Below are positions 31,028 through 38,918 of a DNA stretch of 44,994 nt, in pieces; within the stretch, counting starts at the first letter, position 1; the number at the start of each line of letters is the position of its first letter. The DNA is from Clostridiales bacterium (GTDB lineage: Bacteria; Bacillota; Clostridia; Oscillospirales; Oscillospiraceae): assembly GCA_022770345.1 (NCBI GenBank), contig JALEII010000054.1, positions 1 to 44,994 on the forward strand, written 5' to 3'. The notes beneath the pieces are model-generated. The model did not search any database. It was not told where the DNA came from and was given only the letters and a program-made list of their open reading frames with translations. The position numbers were made by a program, and so were the translations under genes.

Positions 31028-31558
31028 TTACTGGGAAACGACCTCTACCTGATCGAGTTCAAACTCCACAGAGGTCTCACGGCCAAACATGGATACCACC
31101 ACACTGACCGCATTTTTGTCCACGTCGATGCTCTCCACCGTACCGGTGAAGGAACTGAGGGGACCGTCGAGGATACGGACGGTATCGCCTACTGCATAGT
31201 TGACGATGATTTCCCGCTTCTCCACGCCCATGGCGTAGACCTCTTCCTCAGAGAGGGGGGTGGGATCGTTGCTGGATGTGCCTACGAATCCGGTAACGCC
31301 CCGGACGTTTTTGATGACGTGCCAGGTGTCGTCGGAGTAGACCATTTTGACCAGTACGTATCCGGGATAGACCTTCCGGTCATAGGTTTTGCTGGCGCCG
31401 GATTCCGTGATTTCCGTAACGGTTTCCAGAGGGATCGAGATCGCCAGGATCTGATCCTGAAGACTGCGGCTTTCCACGGTCTTCTCAATGGTGGCCTTTA
31501 CGGTGTTTTCATACCCGGAATAGGTATGCACCACATACCATTTTGCCGTTTCTGCCAT
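31028..31558 (-). CDS. nusG: Transcription termination/antitermination factor NusG
   Basis: A 176-residue RNA polymerase-binding factor. The NGN domain ([47 protein letters not shown]) and the C-terminal KOW domain ([22 protein letters not shown]) are complete. The start is ATG 31558, 6 bases after AGGAGCC; 10 bases separate it from secE. It belongs to the classic secE-nusG-rplK-rplA block. Confidence 0.98.
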   Translation of the reverse strand: MAETAKWYVVHTYSGYENTVKATIEKTVESRSLQDQILAISIPLETVTEITESGASKTYDRKVYPGYVLVKMVYSDDTWHVIKNVRGVTGFVGTSSNDPTPLSEEEVYAMGVEKREIIVNYAVGDTVRILDGPLSSFTGTVESIDVDKNAVSVVVSMFGRETSVEFELDQVEVVSQ

Positions 31559-31568
31559 GGTCGGCTCC

Positions 31569-31799
31569 TTAGTGGAACAGGCCGATGAGGGCATCAATGC
31601 CCACCTGCGCCACGAAGTCGAACAGCCAAATGAAGACACCGACCACCAGGACGCAGCAAACCACGACCAGAGTGTTTTTCAGCACCTGCTGCGGGGTAGG
31701 CCATACGACCTTCTTCAGCTCACTGCGGAGCTCCCGGAAGTACTTGCGGACCTTGCCCCAGGTTCTTTTGAACCAGTTTTCCTTTTTGACTTCTGCCAT
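31569..31799 (-). CDS. secE: Preprotein translocase subunit SecE
   Basis: A 76-residue single-span subunit of the SecYEG channel. The amphipathic segment WGKVRKYFRELRSELKKVVWPT precedes a C-terminal span (NTLVVVCCVLVVGVFIWLFDF). The Lys/Trp-Pro junction is the family hallmark. It lies between rpmG (15-base gap) and nusG. Confidence 0.96.
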   Translation of the reverse strand: MAEVKKENWFKRTWGKVRKYFRELRSELKKVVWPTPQQVLKNTLVVVCCVLVVGVFIWLFDFVAQVGIDALIGLFH

Positions 31800-31814
31800 T
31801 TTCGGTGGGCCTCC

Positions 31815-31964
31815 TTACTTCGTCTCGCTGTGAACGGTGTGCTTCTTGCAGAATCTGCAATACTTCTTCATTTCGAGACGGTCGGGGTCGTTCTTCTTGT
31901 TCTTCATGGTGTTGTAGTTTCTCTGCTTGCACTCAGAGCATCTCAAAGTGACTTTTACTCGCAT
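31815..31964 (-). CDS. rpmG: 50S ribosomal protein L33
   Basis: A 49-residue ribosomal protein, short enough to be easily overlooked. It begins [22 protein letters not shown] and ends [14 protein letters not shown], with two CxxC pairs (zinc-binding version of L33). The start is ATG 31964, 7 bases after AAGGAGG. It leads the secE-nusG operon, as in many Firmicutes. Confidence 0.97.
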   Translation of the reverse strand: MRVKVTLRCSECKQRNYNTMKNKKNDPDRLEMKKYCRFCKKHTVHSETK

Positions 31965-32089
31965 GACGGCACCTCCTTAAAAATTGCCTCCCTGTATCAC
32001 CCCGGCTAGAAAAATTTAGAGGCGGTCAACTACAATAGCCGCTCCGGGGCTGAAAATGGGCGCAAAGACCCGATTTCACAGGTAGAGCC

Positions 32090-32118
32090 ATTGTATCATA
32101 CGCTCCCTCGGAAGTCAA
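32090..32118 (-). promoter_or_regulatory. Promoter of the rpmG-secE-nusG-rplK-rplA operon
   Basis: Minus-strand TTGACT (32118-32113), 17-base spacer, TACAAT (32095-32090). The roughly 120-base leader contains a GCCCCGG/CCGGGG dyad but no known regulatory RNA that I recognise. Confidence 0.85.
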
Positions 32119-32152
32119 CAAAAAAATGCTTTCTTTTTCGCCTTTTTTCCTG

Positions 32153-32158
32153 TATAAT
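32153..32158 (+). promoter_or_regulatory. ruvX -10 element
   Basis: Consensus TATAAT, about 18 bases ahead of the ribosome site GGAAGGAAG. The -35 region (TTTCTT) is poor; T-rich upstream sequence may help. Confidence 0.5.
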
Positions 32159-32190
32159 AGTGCCAGACAAAGCGGAAGGAAGCGATTGCA

Positions 32191-32604
32191 ATGAAGATTA
32201 TGGGATTGGACTATGGCGATGCCCGCACCGGCGTGGCCATTTCCGACTTACTATGTACGCTGGTGGGCTCCACTACGGTGCTGCCCAGCCGGAATGAGGA
32301 AAAGCTTCTGGCGGATGTTGTCCGCTTGACGAAGGAGAACGGCGTGGGGACCATCGTGGTGGGTCTGCCCCGGAACATGGACGGAACGGAGGGACCGAGA
32401 GCGGAAGCCTGCAGGGCCTTTGCAGAAAAAGTAAAGGAGATTACCGGGGTGGATGTGGAAATGTGGGACGAGCGGCGGACCACGGTAGAGGCCCATCAGA
32501 TCCTGTCCGACCACAATTATCACGGGAAAAAGCGGAAAAATACCGTGGATGCGGTGGCTGCCTCTCTGATTCTGGAGGGGTATCTGGCCTATCGGCGGCG
32601 GTAA
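32191..32604 (+). CDS. ruvX: YqgF/RuvX-family nuclease
   Basis: A 137-residue RNase H-fold nuclease implicated in 16S rRNA 5' end maturation and once proposed as a Holliday junction resolvase. Catalytic acids lie in MGLDYGDARTGVAIS (Asp7), DVEMWDERRTTVEA and KNTVDAVAASLIL. The length is normal. Its last 16 bases overlap the end of the converging TauE half gene, and both proteins finish in YRRR. Confidence 0.95.
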   Translation: MKIMGLDYGDARTGVAISDLLCTLVGSTTVLPSRNEEKLLADVVRLTKENGVGTIVVGLPRNMDGTEGPRAEACRAFAEKVKEITGVDVEMWDERRTTVEAHQILSDHNYHGKKRKNTVDAVAASLILEGYLAYRRR

Positions 32605-32954
32605 AAGAGTTCCCGGATGCCCAGGAAAAGAAGCAGAACGCCGAAGGCCTTTTTCATGAGGACGGCATCCAGGATATTTTCCAGTCGGGAGAACAAAAAT
32701 GCAGCGGCGCAGCCCGCAGCCATACCGGGGAGCAGGGGCTTGACAGGCAGCAGCCCCTGCTTTTTACGCAGCAGCAGTGTGATCAGTGCAGCGGGCAGGT
32801 AGAAAAGCAGATTGACCATCCGGGCATCCTGCTGAGGCATTCCGACGACCATGGTCAGCCACAAAAGAAGCAAACTGCCTCCGCCGGTCCCCAGGCCGGA
32901 GAGAAAGCCCAGGACGGTACCGGCCAGAAGGAAAACGGGAAAGCTGCTCAGCAT
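32589..32954 (-). CDS. TauE/SafE-family half transporter (second half)
   Basis: A 121-residue membrane protein with about four spans (FPVFLLAGTVLGFLSGLGTGGGSLLLLWL, NLLFYLPAALITLLL, LLPGMAAGCAAAFLF, KKAFGVLLLFLGIRELFY). The GLGTGGGSLLLLWL segment is the TauE/SafE signature. It equals half of a normal 250-residue transporter and pairs with the gene upstream, whose stop overlaps the chosen ATG 32954 (ATGCTGA). Two further upstream start codons are possible. The likely function is anion (sulfite/sulfonate-type) export or uptake; the substrate is unknown. Confidence 0.82.
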   Translation of the reverse strand: MLSSFPVFLLAGTVLGFLSGLGTGGGSLLLLWLTMVVGMPQQDARMVNLLFYLPAALITLLLRKKQGLLPVKPLLPGMAAGCAAAFLFSRLENILDAVLMKKAFGVLLLFLGIRELFYRRR

Positions 32955-33295
32955 AAATACCGCACCCCACTCCATAAAATCAGCGCTCCCAGAAACCGAT
33001 GGAGCCAAAGGGTCGGGATGTGCTGTCCCCAAAGTCCGGCGGCCAGCCCCCCAAGACTACCTCCTATCAGATAAGGCAGGGCTGTGGACCAGGGGATGGC
33101 CTGCCCACTGCTCAAAAGCGAGGTCATGCAGATGGGAAAGATCATGGCAACGGAGGCGGGAAACAGATTATCCTCCTCCATGCCTACATAACCGGACAGC
33201 ATGGGCAGCAGGACCATGCCGCCCCCGCCGCCGAACAGACCGTTGATGGCCCCGGCGCAGCCTCCGGACAGGGCCAGCTTCCCACTTTTTTCCAT
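32948..33295 (-). CDS. TauE/SafE-family half transporter (first half)
   Basis: A 115-residue membrane protein with about three or four spans, beginning with the signature GGCAGAINGLFGGGGGMVLLPML. With its downstream partner it would make one full TauE/SafE transporter, probably as a heterodimer. Such half-size pairs occur in Clostridia. The start is ATG 33295. Its SD GGAGGCG is the 3' arm of the prsA terminator hairpin, with six U residues as the spacer to the ATG, so translation and transcription are both tied to that hairpin. Confidence 0.85.
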   Translation of the reverse strand: MEKSGKLALSGGCAGAINGLFGGGGGMVLLPMLSGYVGMEEDNLFPASVAMIFPICMTSLLSSGQAIPWSTALPYLIGGSLGGLAAGLWGQHIPTLWLHRFLGALILWSGVRYLC

Positions 33296-33339
33296 AAAAA
33301 ATCGCCTCCTGTGGGAATCATTCCCATGGGAGGCGATTT
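33296..33339 (-). terminator. prsA terminator that contains the ribosome site of the TauE gene
   Basis: An 11-bp outer stem (33299-33309 with 33329-33339) and an inner TGGGAA/TTCCCA dyad. Minus-strand U-run at 33301-33296 leads straight into ATG 33295. The 3' arm (GGAGGCG) is the only SD for the next gene. Confidence 0.85.
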
Positions 33340-33349
33340 CTATGCGCTT

Positions 33350-35011
33350 TTAGTTGCTGGATGCCAGCACCAGGTCCTTGCGGATCTTGGAAGTGTTCAG
33401 CACGTTGACGGTGGTGGCTTCCACCAGGCCGTCGTACCAGCTCTGCATATCGTCGCTATGCAGCTGGTTTTCGATCATGTAATCCCGATAGGTCTGCTCG
33501 GAGCCACCCACGAAGTACATGATGTGGTAGCCGTATTCGGTTTCCACGATGCCGGTGTCGCCCGGCTGATGATCTTCCAAAGCCCAATCCTTGAAGCTGG
33601 TCACATAGTTGGAGCCCGGGTTGATGTTCTCGTACAGGCCGCCGGTGGAAGCGGAGGCGGTGTCAGCGGTGTTGGCCTTCACAAGCTCGGCAAAGCTGTC
33701 CTCGGTGGCATCGCCGGACTTCCACTGCTCCAGCAGCTCCTCGGCTTTGGTCTTGGCGGCAGCCTTCTCCTCATCGGAGTAGGTGGTGTTGCCACTGGAA
33801 TCCTTGGTGCCACCTTCAAAGGCTACCAGCAGATGCCGCACGTTTGCCATGGGCTTGACGTTGTCGGTGGAGCTTTCGAACATCACCACGTAGTAGCCGT
33901 AGGTCGTCGTGGTCTCCTTGCCGTCATCATCGGTGGTGGTGGACTCGTTGGGGAACACCTTGGTGTCACCGGCTACCCGGCTGGGATCGGAGACCCACTC
34001 CTGGAAGGCGGAGTTCACGGAGGTGTAAAGAATGTCCTTGCTCTGGGTTGCGGTCAGTTCGGAGGCAGTCGCTGCGGGCAACTCCACCAGGTTCACTAAC
34101 TTCTCCAGTTCCACGGTGGACTTGGCCTCTGCCAGTTTGTCGGCAGCTTCCTTGGCAGCGGTGACGGAAGCGGCCTTCTCCTCGTCGGAGTATGTGACCT
34201 TGTTGTCGGAGTCAGTGGTGCCGCCCTGCAGGAAATCGCTGGCCTTCAGGTACACGGTGGTGTAGGTGAAGGAATTGTAGTTCTCGCCATGCTCGGCATC
34301 GTAGGCACGGATGGCGGCGTCGTCATAGGTCAGACTCTCGGAGTGGGCGTTTTGGTAAGCCTGGGCGATGAGGGACACCCGGCAATATTCCCGGAAGGTC
34401 TCCTCGGTAGCGCCGTTGCCGTAGCGGGCCTTCAGGTAGGCGGCCAGGTTGGAGTAACCGGCGTTGGTGCCGGCCAGCGTCATGGAGCTTACGGTGGTAT
34501 CCACGTTGGCGCTCACGTCGGTGTCGAAGCCGTTGGCTTTGGCATCGTCATAGAGGGCGTAAGTGCCCCGGGCATTTTCAATGGCGGTGTCCAGGAAGTA
34601 GTCTGCCCAGGTCTGGTTGGTGCTGCCGTCCCGAATCTGGCTGTCCAGGGACTTGGTCAGGTTCAGTCCCATCATCTGCAGGTACAGGCTCATGTAGTTG
34701 CCGTACGTGCTCTGCCAGGAGCTGTACTGGGCCTGGATCAGGTCCATGTAATAATAGTTCAGCTCTGCGGTGGACAGCGTATGGTCGCCGATCGTCACAG
34801 CCTTGGTGTTCTTCTCAATGGTGCCGGAGTTGCTGATGCTCCGATAGATCAGGGTGCCTGCAAAGGCCACCAGAACCAGTGCGACCACACAGATGAACAC
34901 GATGGTGTACACCTTTGTCTGCTTGGCCTCTTTCCGGGCTGCCTGCTGCTTCTCGGTGAGCTGTTCAAGCTCCTGCTCCTTCCGCAGCTTTTTCTTGTTG
35001 GATGCGCTCAT
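33350..35011 (-). CDS. PrsA/SurA-like membrane-anchored peptidylprolyl isomerase
   Basis: A 553-residue foldase. A lysine-rich cytoplasmic start is followed by a span (about 34-56), a SurA_N-like helical domain (about 70-225) and then two rotamase-like regions. The second (KPMANVRHLLVAFEGG ... TASASTGGLYENINPG ... GIVETEYGYHIMYF) is a clear parvulin domain. The first (SFTYTTVYLKASDF ... TYSDEEKAASVTAAKEAADKL) is divergent but shares the TYSDEEKAA segment, so it may come from duplication. It probably helps fold exported proteins. The start is ATG 35011, 9 bases after AGAGGA; an ATG at 35020 abuts that site. Confidence 0.88.
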   Translation of the reverse strand: MSASNKKKLRKEQELEQLTEKQQAARKEAKQTKVYTIVFICVVALVLVAFAGTLIYRSISNSGTIEKNTKAVTIGDHTLSTAELNYYYMDLIQAQYSSWQSTYGNYMSLYLQMMGLNLTKSLDSQIRDGSTNQTWADYFLDTAIENARGTYALYDDAKANGFDTDVSANVDTTVSSMTLAGTNAGYSNLAAYLKARYGNGATEETFREYCRVSLIAQAYQNAHSESLTYDDAAIRAYDAEHGENYNSFTYTTVYLKASDFLQGGTTDSDNKVTYSDEEKAASVTAAKEAADKLAEAKSTVELEKLVNLVELPAATASELTATQSKDILYTSVNSAFQEWVSDPSRVAGDTKVFPNESTTTDDDGKETTTTYGYYVVMFESSTDNVKPMANVRHLLVAFEGGTKDSSGNTTYSDEEKAAAKTKAEELLEQWKSGDATEDSFAELVKANTADTASASTGGLYENINPGSNYVTSFKDWALEDHQPGDTGIVETEYGYHIMYFVGGSEQTYRDYMIENQLHSDDMQSWYDGLVEATTVNVLNTSKIRKDLVLASSN

Positions 35012-35071
35012 GTGATTCATTCCTCTCGTTTTTCCGGTGCGGAAAGCGCCGGGTTTTGCATAGACCGGTTT

Positions 35072-35100
35072 ATTATAACGGATTCCTCCGGCGCTTGCAA
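35072..35100 (-). promoter_or_regulatory. prsA-like gene promoter
   Basis: Minus-strand TTGCAA (35100-35095), 17-base spacer, consensus TATAAT (35077-35072). It gives the isomerase gene transcription independent of the RNA and DUF1292 gene upstream. Confidence 0.8.
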
Positions 35101-35151
35101 GAGGAAAATACAAATGTTTTCGCAAAAGCGAAAAGAGTTTACAGAAAATGC

Positions 35152-35178
35152 AAAAAAACGGGGAGCCGAAGCTCCCCG
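35152..35178 (-). terminator. Terminator of the 6S-like RNA
   Basis: An 8-bp stem (35159-35166 with 35171-35178) closed by a UUCG loop on the minus strand and followed by seven U residues (35158-35152). Confidence 0.93.
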
Positions 35179-35181
35179 CAC

Positions 35182-35371
35182 CCCGCTTTAGCCGTATGCA
35201 CCCGATTATGACCTGCACGAAATGGCAGGTGGGTCGCCGCTCACGACCATCAGTGCTCCCAACGTCCACCCATCGTCGAAGCGTGGGCGGGAGGTCTGCG
35301 ATCCGGCCGGGAAGTCAAACGTCCCGATTGAAAAATGTGGGTCCAAACGGGCACATTACGAACCAAGCAGG
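35182..35371 (-). ncRNA. ssrS: Structured RNA, probably 6S RNA
   Basis: About 190 nt fold into a rod ending at a strong terminator. The closing stem pairs 35365-35371 with 35182-35188 (CCTGCTT/AAGCGGG) and 35348-35360 with 35193-35204 (12 bp, one bulged A). A central open region follows, with a small hairpin on each side (CGGGA/TCCCG on the 5' strand; ACCTGC/GCAGGT on the 3' strand). The far arm is an irregular hairpin (GATC, CAG and CTCCC paired in turn with GGTC, CTG and GGGAG). This closing stem, central bubble and terminal arm is the architecture of 6S RNA, which binds housekeeping RNA polymerase. The family call rests on shape and length, not on a sequence match. Confidence 0.6.
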
Positions 35372-35381
35372 AAATAAAAAC

Positions 35382-35672
35382 TTATTCCTCGTCCTCGGAA
35401 TCTTCTGCGTAAAGCTGGTCCATGATAAGCTGATAAACGGTGTCCAACTCCGCATCGTCCTCGATGGCGCACAGCAGCGGCTCGCCGTTTTCATCCTCCT
35501 CGGACTTGAGGATGCTTACTTCCAGGTCCGTCTCGTCGTTATCGCCATTGGCGGGGGTCACGGCCAGATAAGTGGAGCCGTTATACTCCAGAGAACTGAG
35601 GACCTCCAGTTCGTATTCCGTGCCGTCCTCGTCTACAATGGTCATAAAATCAGAGCCAAACTCGTCTGCCAT
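35382..35672 (-). CDS. DUF1292 (YrzB-like) acidic protein
   Basis: A 96-residue, very acidic protein of the DUF1292 family. It shows the family pattern MTIVDEDGTEYELEVLSSLEYNGSTYLAV followed by EVSILKSEEDENGEPLLCAI and ends in an Asp/Glu-rich tail. Function unknown; in many Firmicutes it travels with ruvX, which is nearby here. Start ATG 35672 follows GGAGGAG; a good promoter lies upstream, and the 6S-like RNA begins about 10 bases behind its stop. Confidence 0.9.
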   Translation of the reverse strand: MADEFGSDFMTIVDEDGTEYELEVLSSLEYNGSTYLAVTPANGDNDETDLEVSILKSEEDENGEPLLCAIEDDAELDTVYQLIMDQLYAEDSEDEE

Positions 35673-35710
35673 AGTATCTCCTCCACTTTCGAATCCTTGA
35701 ACTTGGCTAT

Positions 35711-35739
35711 ATTGTACCCGCTGTGGCGGAGAAAATCAA
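35711..35739 (-). promoter_or_regulatory. Promoter of the DUF1292 gene
   Basis: Minus-strand TTGATT (35739-35734), 17-base spacer, TACAAT (35716-35711). It may also supply the 6S-like RNA, since no clear separate promoter is seen for the latter. Confidence 0.75.
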
Positions 35740-35761
35740 GAGGGAAAGTGAAATTCCGTGA

Positions 35762-35980
35762 TTATGACAAAAAGTCCTCTAACCGGAGCCGTAATTCTTC
35801 CTCGCTTTTTATGACAATTCCACGAAAAAGGGCCTCCTGGTCCTTCGGCGGCAGGTTAGCCACGGCGTAGGGGAACACGGCCACCGGCTCCGGGTCCTCA
35901 TCTTGCCACAGAGCCACATAGCAGCCCCGAACCCCTAAGAGATACACCAGCATCAGCCCCAGGGACAACAATCTTCGCAT
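35762..35980 (-). CDS. Small anchored protein with BofC C-terminal-like domain
   Basis: A 72-residue protein: a membrane or signal segment (RLLSLGLMLVYLLGVRGC) and a short outside part ending NLPPKDQEALFRGIVIKSEEELRLRLEDF. That pattern (LPxxDQxxLxxGIxVxSEEELxxxLED) resembles the C-terminal domain of BofC, a forespore protein that restrains sigma-K activation. The rest of BofC is absent. The start is taken as ATG 35980 after GGAGAAG; ATG 35992 is also possible. If real, it hints at a spore-forming relative. The assignment is tentative. Confidence 0.6.
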   Translation of the reverse strand: MRRLLSLGLMLVYLLGVRGCYVALWQDEDPEPVAVFPYAVANLPPKDQEALFRGIVIKSEEELRLRLEDFLS

Positions 35981-36067
35981 TTTCTTCTCCATCCTTTCCT
36001 GAAAGAAGGATACCCATTTCGTTAAATGAATATTAATAAATAGGGGGTTTCCCTTTGGGGAAAAATA

Positions 36068-36076
36068 TGCTATAAT
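36068..36076 (+). promoter_or_regulatory. Extended -10 promoter of the PBP1A gene
   Basis: TGCTATAAT, an extended consensus -10, about 62 bases ahead of the ribosome site AGGAGG. The -35 region is poor. Confidence 0.65.
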
Positions 36077-36152
36077 ACGCCAAACGGGTCTTTTCCTGTG
36101 TTCCCCTACGCACACGATTTTTGTACAAAGCCTTTTCAGGAGGTATCCAACT

Positions 36153-38900
36153 ATGGCTGAACAGGATCAGAATAAGATGAAAAAGAAGGAGCCAAAGCCC
36201 CGGCAGGAATGGAATGCGCCCTGGTATATGAAGACCATCCGGGGCATCTGGATGGTGCTTTTCGGAGCGTTCAAAGTGGCGGTGGGTGCTGCGGCTACCG
36301 TGGCCATCATCGGTATGGTATGCTTTATGGTACTGGCCAATGCCACCGGCGACTACCTGCAGGAGGACATCATCCCCGGAGCGGGCGTCGATCTGGCCAC
36401 GAAAGTACCGGACCGGGCCTCCCGGCTCTACTATGTGGATGCCAATGACAATATCCAGCTGCTGCGGGTCATGTATGCCAGTGCCAGCCAGGAGGATGCT
36501 TCCTTTGACGAGTTGCCCCAGGACCTGATCCATGCGGCGGTGGCCATCGAGGACAAGCGGTTCTTCGAGCATCAGGGCGTGGACTGGGTTACCACCATCA
36601 AGGCCTGCGCACGGATGTTCATGAACGACGCCGGTGTGGGCGGCTCCACCATTACCCAGCAGATGATCAAGAACTACACCGGCAAGAATGAAATTCTGGT
36701 CCAGCGGAAGGTCCAGGAGATCATCTCCGGCATCCTGGTGGAAAAGAAATACTCCAAGGAAGAAATCCTGGAAAAGTATATGAACATCATCTATATGGGA
36801 GAAGGCTGCTTCGGCGTGAAGAGCGCTGCGGCCACCTATTTCGGCAAGGAATTGCAGGAGCTGACCCTGGCCGAGTGCGCCAGCCTCATCGGCATCACCA
36901 ATAATCCCTCTCTGTATGATCCCTATATCAGTGACAAGACTCTTGCCAACAACCGGGAGCGGCAGTTGACCATCCTGGACCAGATGCTGGAACAGGGTTG
37001 GATCAATCAGGACCGGTATGATGAGGCTGTGGCCCAGGAAATGGTATTCAAGTCCGGTATTGCTGACGCTGACCGATGGGTGAAGTGTCAGACCGAGGGC
37101 TGCGGCTATCAGGGTCCCGTGCGGGATCTGGTCCACGAGGAAGGCTCCGACCATTATTATTGCCCCGACTGCGGCAATGAGATCGAGGTCAAGGCCGGCG
37201 GTGCCGAGGGTGTGTATTCCTACTTTGAAGAGACGGTCATTCAGGATGTGGCCGAGGCTCTGGCCAAGCAGGACGGCATTCAAGATGTGACGAATGAAAT
37301 TCGGGTCGAGTATATCAATAAGCTGACCACTGCCGGTTATCATATTTACACCACCCTCAATAAGGATGTGCAGGACCAGGTGGATGCGATCTACAATAAC
37401 CTGGACGAAATTCCGGAAACCTACGGCGGCCAGCAGCTTCTGGCGGCTACCGTCATCATTGATAACCGCACCGGCGATATTTGCGCCCTGGCCGGTGGCG
37501 TGGGCGAGAAGGACACCTACTTTGGCTACAACCTGGCCACAGATGCCTACCGGGGCAACGGTTCTTCCATCAAGCCTCTGACGGCCTACGCCCCTGCCTT
37601 CGAGGCGGGCATGACCCCGGTGACGCCCATCTGGGACATTCCGCTGACCTATGACAGCGGTGCCTATCCTTTGAACTTTGACCGGTCCTATTCCTATCGC
37701 AGCACCATTCTCAACGCCCTGACCAACTCCATCAACGCCGTGGCGGCCTGGATGGTGTATGAGAACGGCATCGATTACAGCTTCGACATCGCTGTTAACA
37801 AACTGTGCTTCAAGAAGTATGTGGAGGAAGAGTATTCCGAGTATTACGACGAGTACGTCACTGACCGGTCCATCGGCGCTCTGGCTTTGGGCGACCAGAT
37901 CTATGGTGCCACCGTCCGGGAGGAGACCGCCGCCTATGCTGCGTTCGCCAACAACGGCATCTACCGGCAGGCACGGACCTTCACCAAAGTCTATGACCGG
38001 GACGGCAATCTGGTGCTGGATAATACCCAGGAATCCCACGAGGCCTTCAGCGAAAAGACCGTCAACTATATGAATTACTGCCTCCGCAACGCCGTGGTGA
38101 ACTACACCACCGAGGCAAATCTGTCCACGGGCATCGCCTACGGCAAGTCCGGCACCACCGGCAACAGTCACGACCGTTGGTACTGCGGCTTCACCAAGTA
38201 TTACACCAGCTCCGTGTGGGTGGGCTTTGAGCAGCCGGAAACCATTCGGACCGTCAGCTGGGACAACCCGGCAGCCACCATGTGGCGGAAGGTCATGGAG
38301 CCAATCAATGACGGCAAGGAGGAGGCTTACCTCCACGATACCAGCGGCATGAGCTATTTCACCATCTGCAAGGACTCCGGTAAACTGGCTACCGACGCTT
38401 GCCGGAAGGACATCCGCATTACCTCTGCCGGGTACAGCCCCACCCAGTCCGCCATGGCCTACTGGGAGGACGTGGACTTGGGCTATTGCGACCAGCATGT
38501 GCTGGTGGATTACTGCAAGACCGGTAACGGCGTTGCCACGGACTACTGCAAGAAGTTTGCGGAAGTGGACAAGACCGTTGAGATTGAGGAAGTGGCCCTG
38601 GTGAAGCTTACCAAGAGCCAGCTGGACGACATTATCAAGGCTGGCACCGTGGGTTTGGAAAAGGCGTTCCTGCGGGACGACTATATCTATTATATCAACG
38701 ACGACGGCAGCGATGCGGAGTTCCACGGCATCAACGGCAACGTGAACACAAATGTGAAGGCTCCTTATCAGGTCTGCACCGTGCACACTAAGGAAGCCTG
38801 GGAGGCCTACGAAAAGGCGCATCCCTCCAAACCCGGCAATCCGACTACCCCCACGGTGCCCGTTCCCAGTAACCCCACCATCGTGACCCCGGCTTACTAA
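36153..38900 (+). CDS. Class A penicillin-binding protein (PBP1A) with zinc-ribbon-like insert
   Basis: A 915-residue bifunctional peptidoglycan synthase. Order: cytoplasmic tail, span (about 38-62), GT51 glycosyltransferase (catalytic Glu133 in AIEDKRFFEH; GGSTITQQMIKN; RKVQEI), then an unusual four-cysteine insert (Cys312, Cys317, Cys337, Cys340), then the transpeptidase with SxxK at 471-474 (SSIK), SxN in TNSIN and KSGT in YGKSGTTG. The C-terminal extension has further cysteine-bearing segments (FTICKDSGKLATDACRKD, YCDQH, YCKTG) and a Pro/Thr tail. It polymerises and cross-links glycan at the outer face. It is followed after 18 bases by a methyltransferase gene. Confidence 0.95.
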   Translation: MAEQDQNKMKKKEPKPRQEWNAPWYMKTIRGIWMVLFGAFKVAVGAAATVAIIGMVCFMVLANATGDYLQEDIIPGAGVDLATKVPDRASRLYYVDANDNIQLLRVMYASASQEDASFDELPQDLIHAAVAIEDKRFFEHQGVDWVTTIKACARMFMNDAGVGGSTITQQMIKNYTGKNEILVQRKVQEIISGILVEKKYSKEEILEKYMNIIYMGEGCFGVKSAAATYFGKELQELTLAECASLIGITNNPSLYDPYISDKTLANNRERQLTILDQMLEQGWINQDRYDEAVAQEMVFKSGIADADRWVKCQTEGCGYQGPVRDLVHEEGSDHYYCPDCGNEIEVKAGGAEGVYSYFEETVIQDVAEALAKQDGIQDVTNEIRVEYINKLTTAGYHIYTTLNKDVQDQVDAIYNNLDEIPETYGGQQLLAATVIIDNRTGDICALAGGVGEKDTYFGYNLATDAYRGNGSSIKPLTAYAPAFEAGMTPVTPIWDIPLTYDSGAYPLNFDRSYSYRSTILNALTNSINAVAAWMVYENGIDYSFDIAVNKLCFKKYVEEEYSEYYDEYVTDRSIGALALGDQIYGATVREETAAYAAFANNGIYRQARTFTKVYDRDGNLVLDNTQESHEAFSEKTVNYMNYCLRNAVVNYTTEANLSTGIAYGKSGTTGNSHDRWYCGFTKYYTSSVWVGFEQPETIRTVSWDNPAATMWRKVMEPINDGKEEAYLHDTSGMSYFTICKDSGKLATDACRKDIRITSAGYSPTQSAMAYWEDVDLGYCDQHVLVDYCKTGNGVATDYCKKFAEVDKTVEIEEVALVKLTKSQLDDIIKAGTVGLEKAFLRDDYIYYINDDGSDAEFHGINGNVNTNVKAPYQVCTVHTKEAWEAYEKAHPSKPGNPTTPTVPVPSNPTIVTPAY

Positions 38901-38918
38901 GAGGAGAAATAAAGAAAT

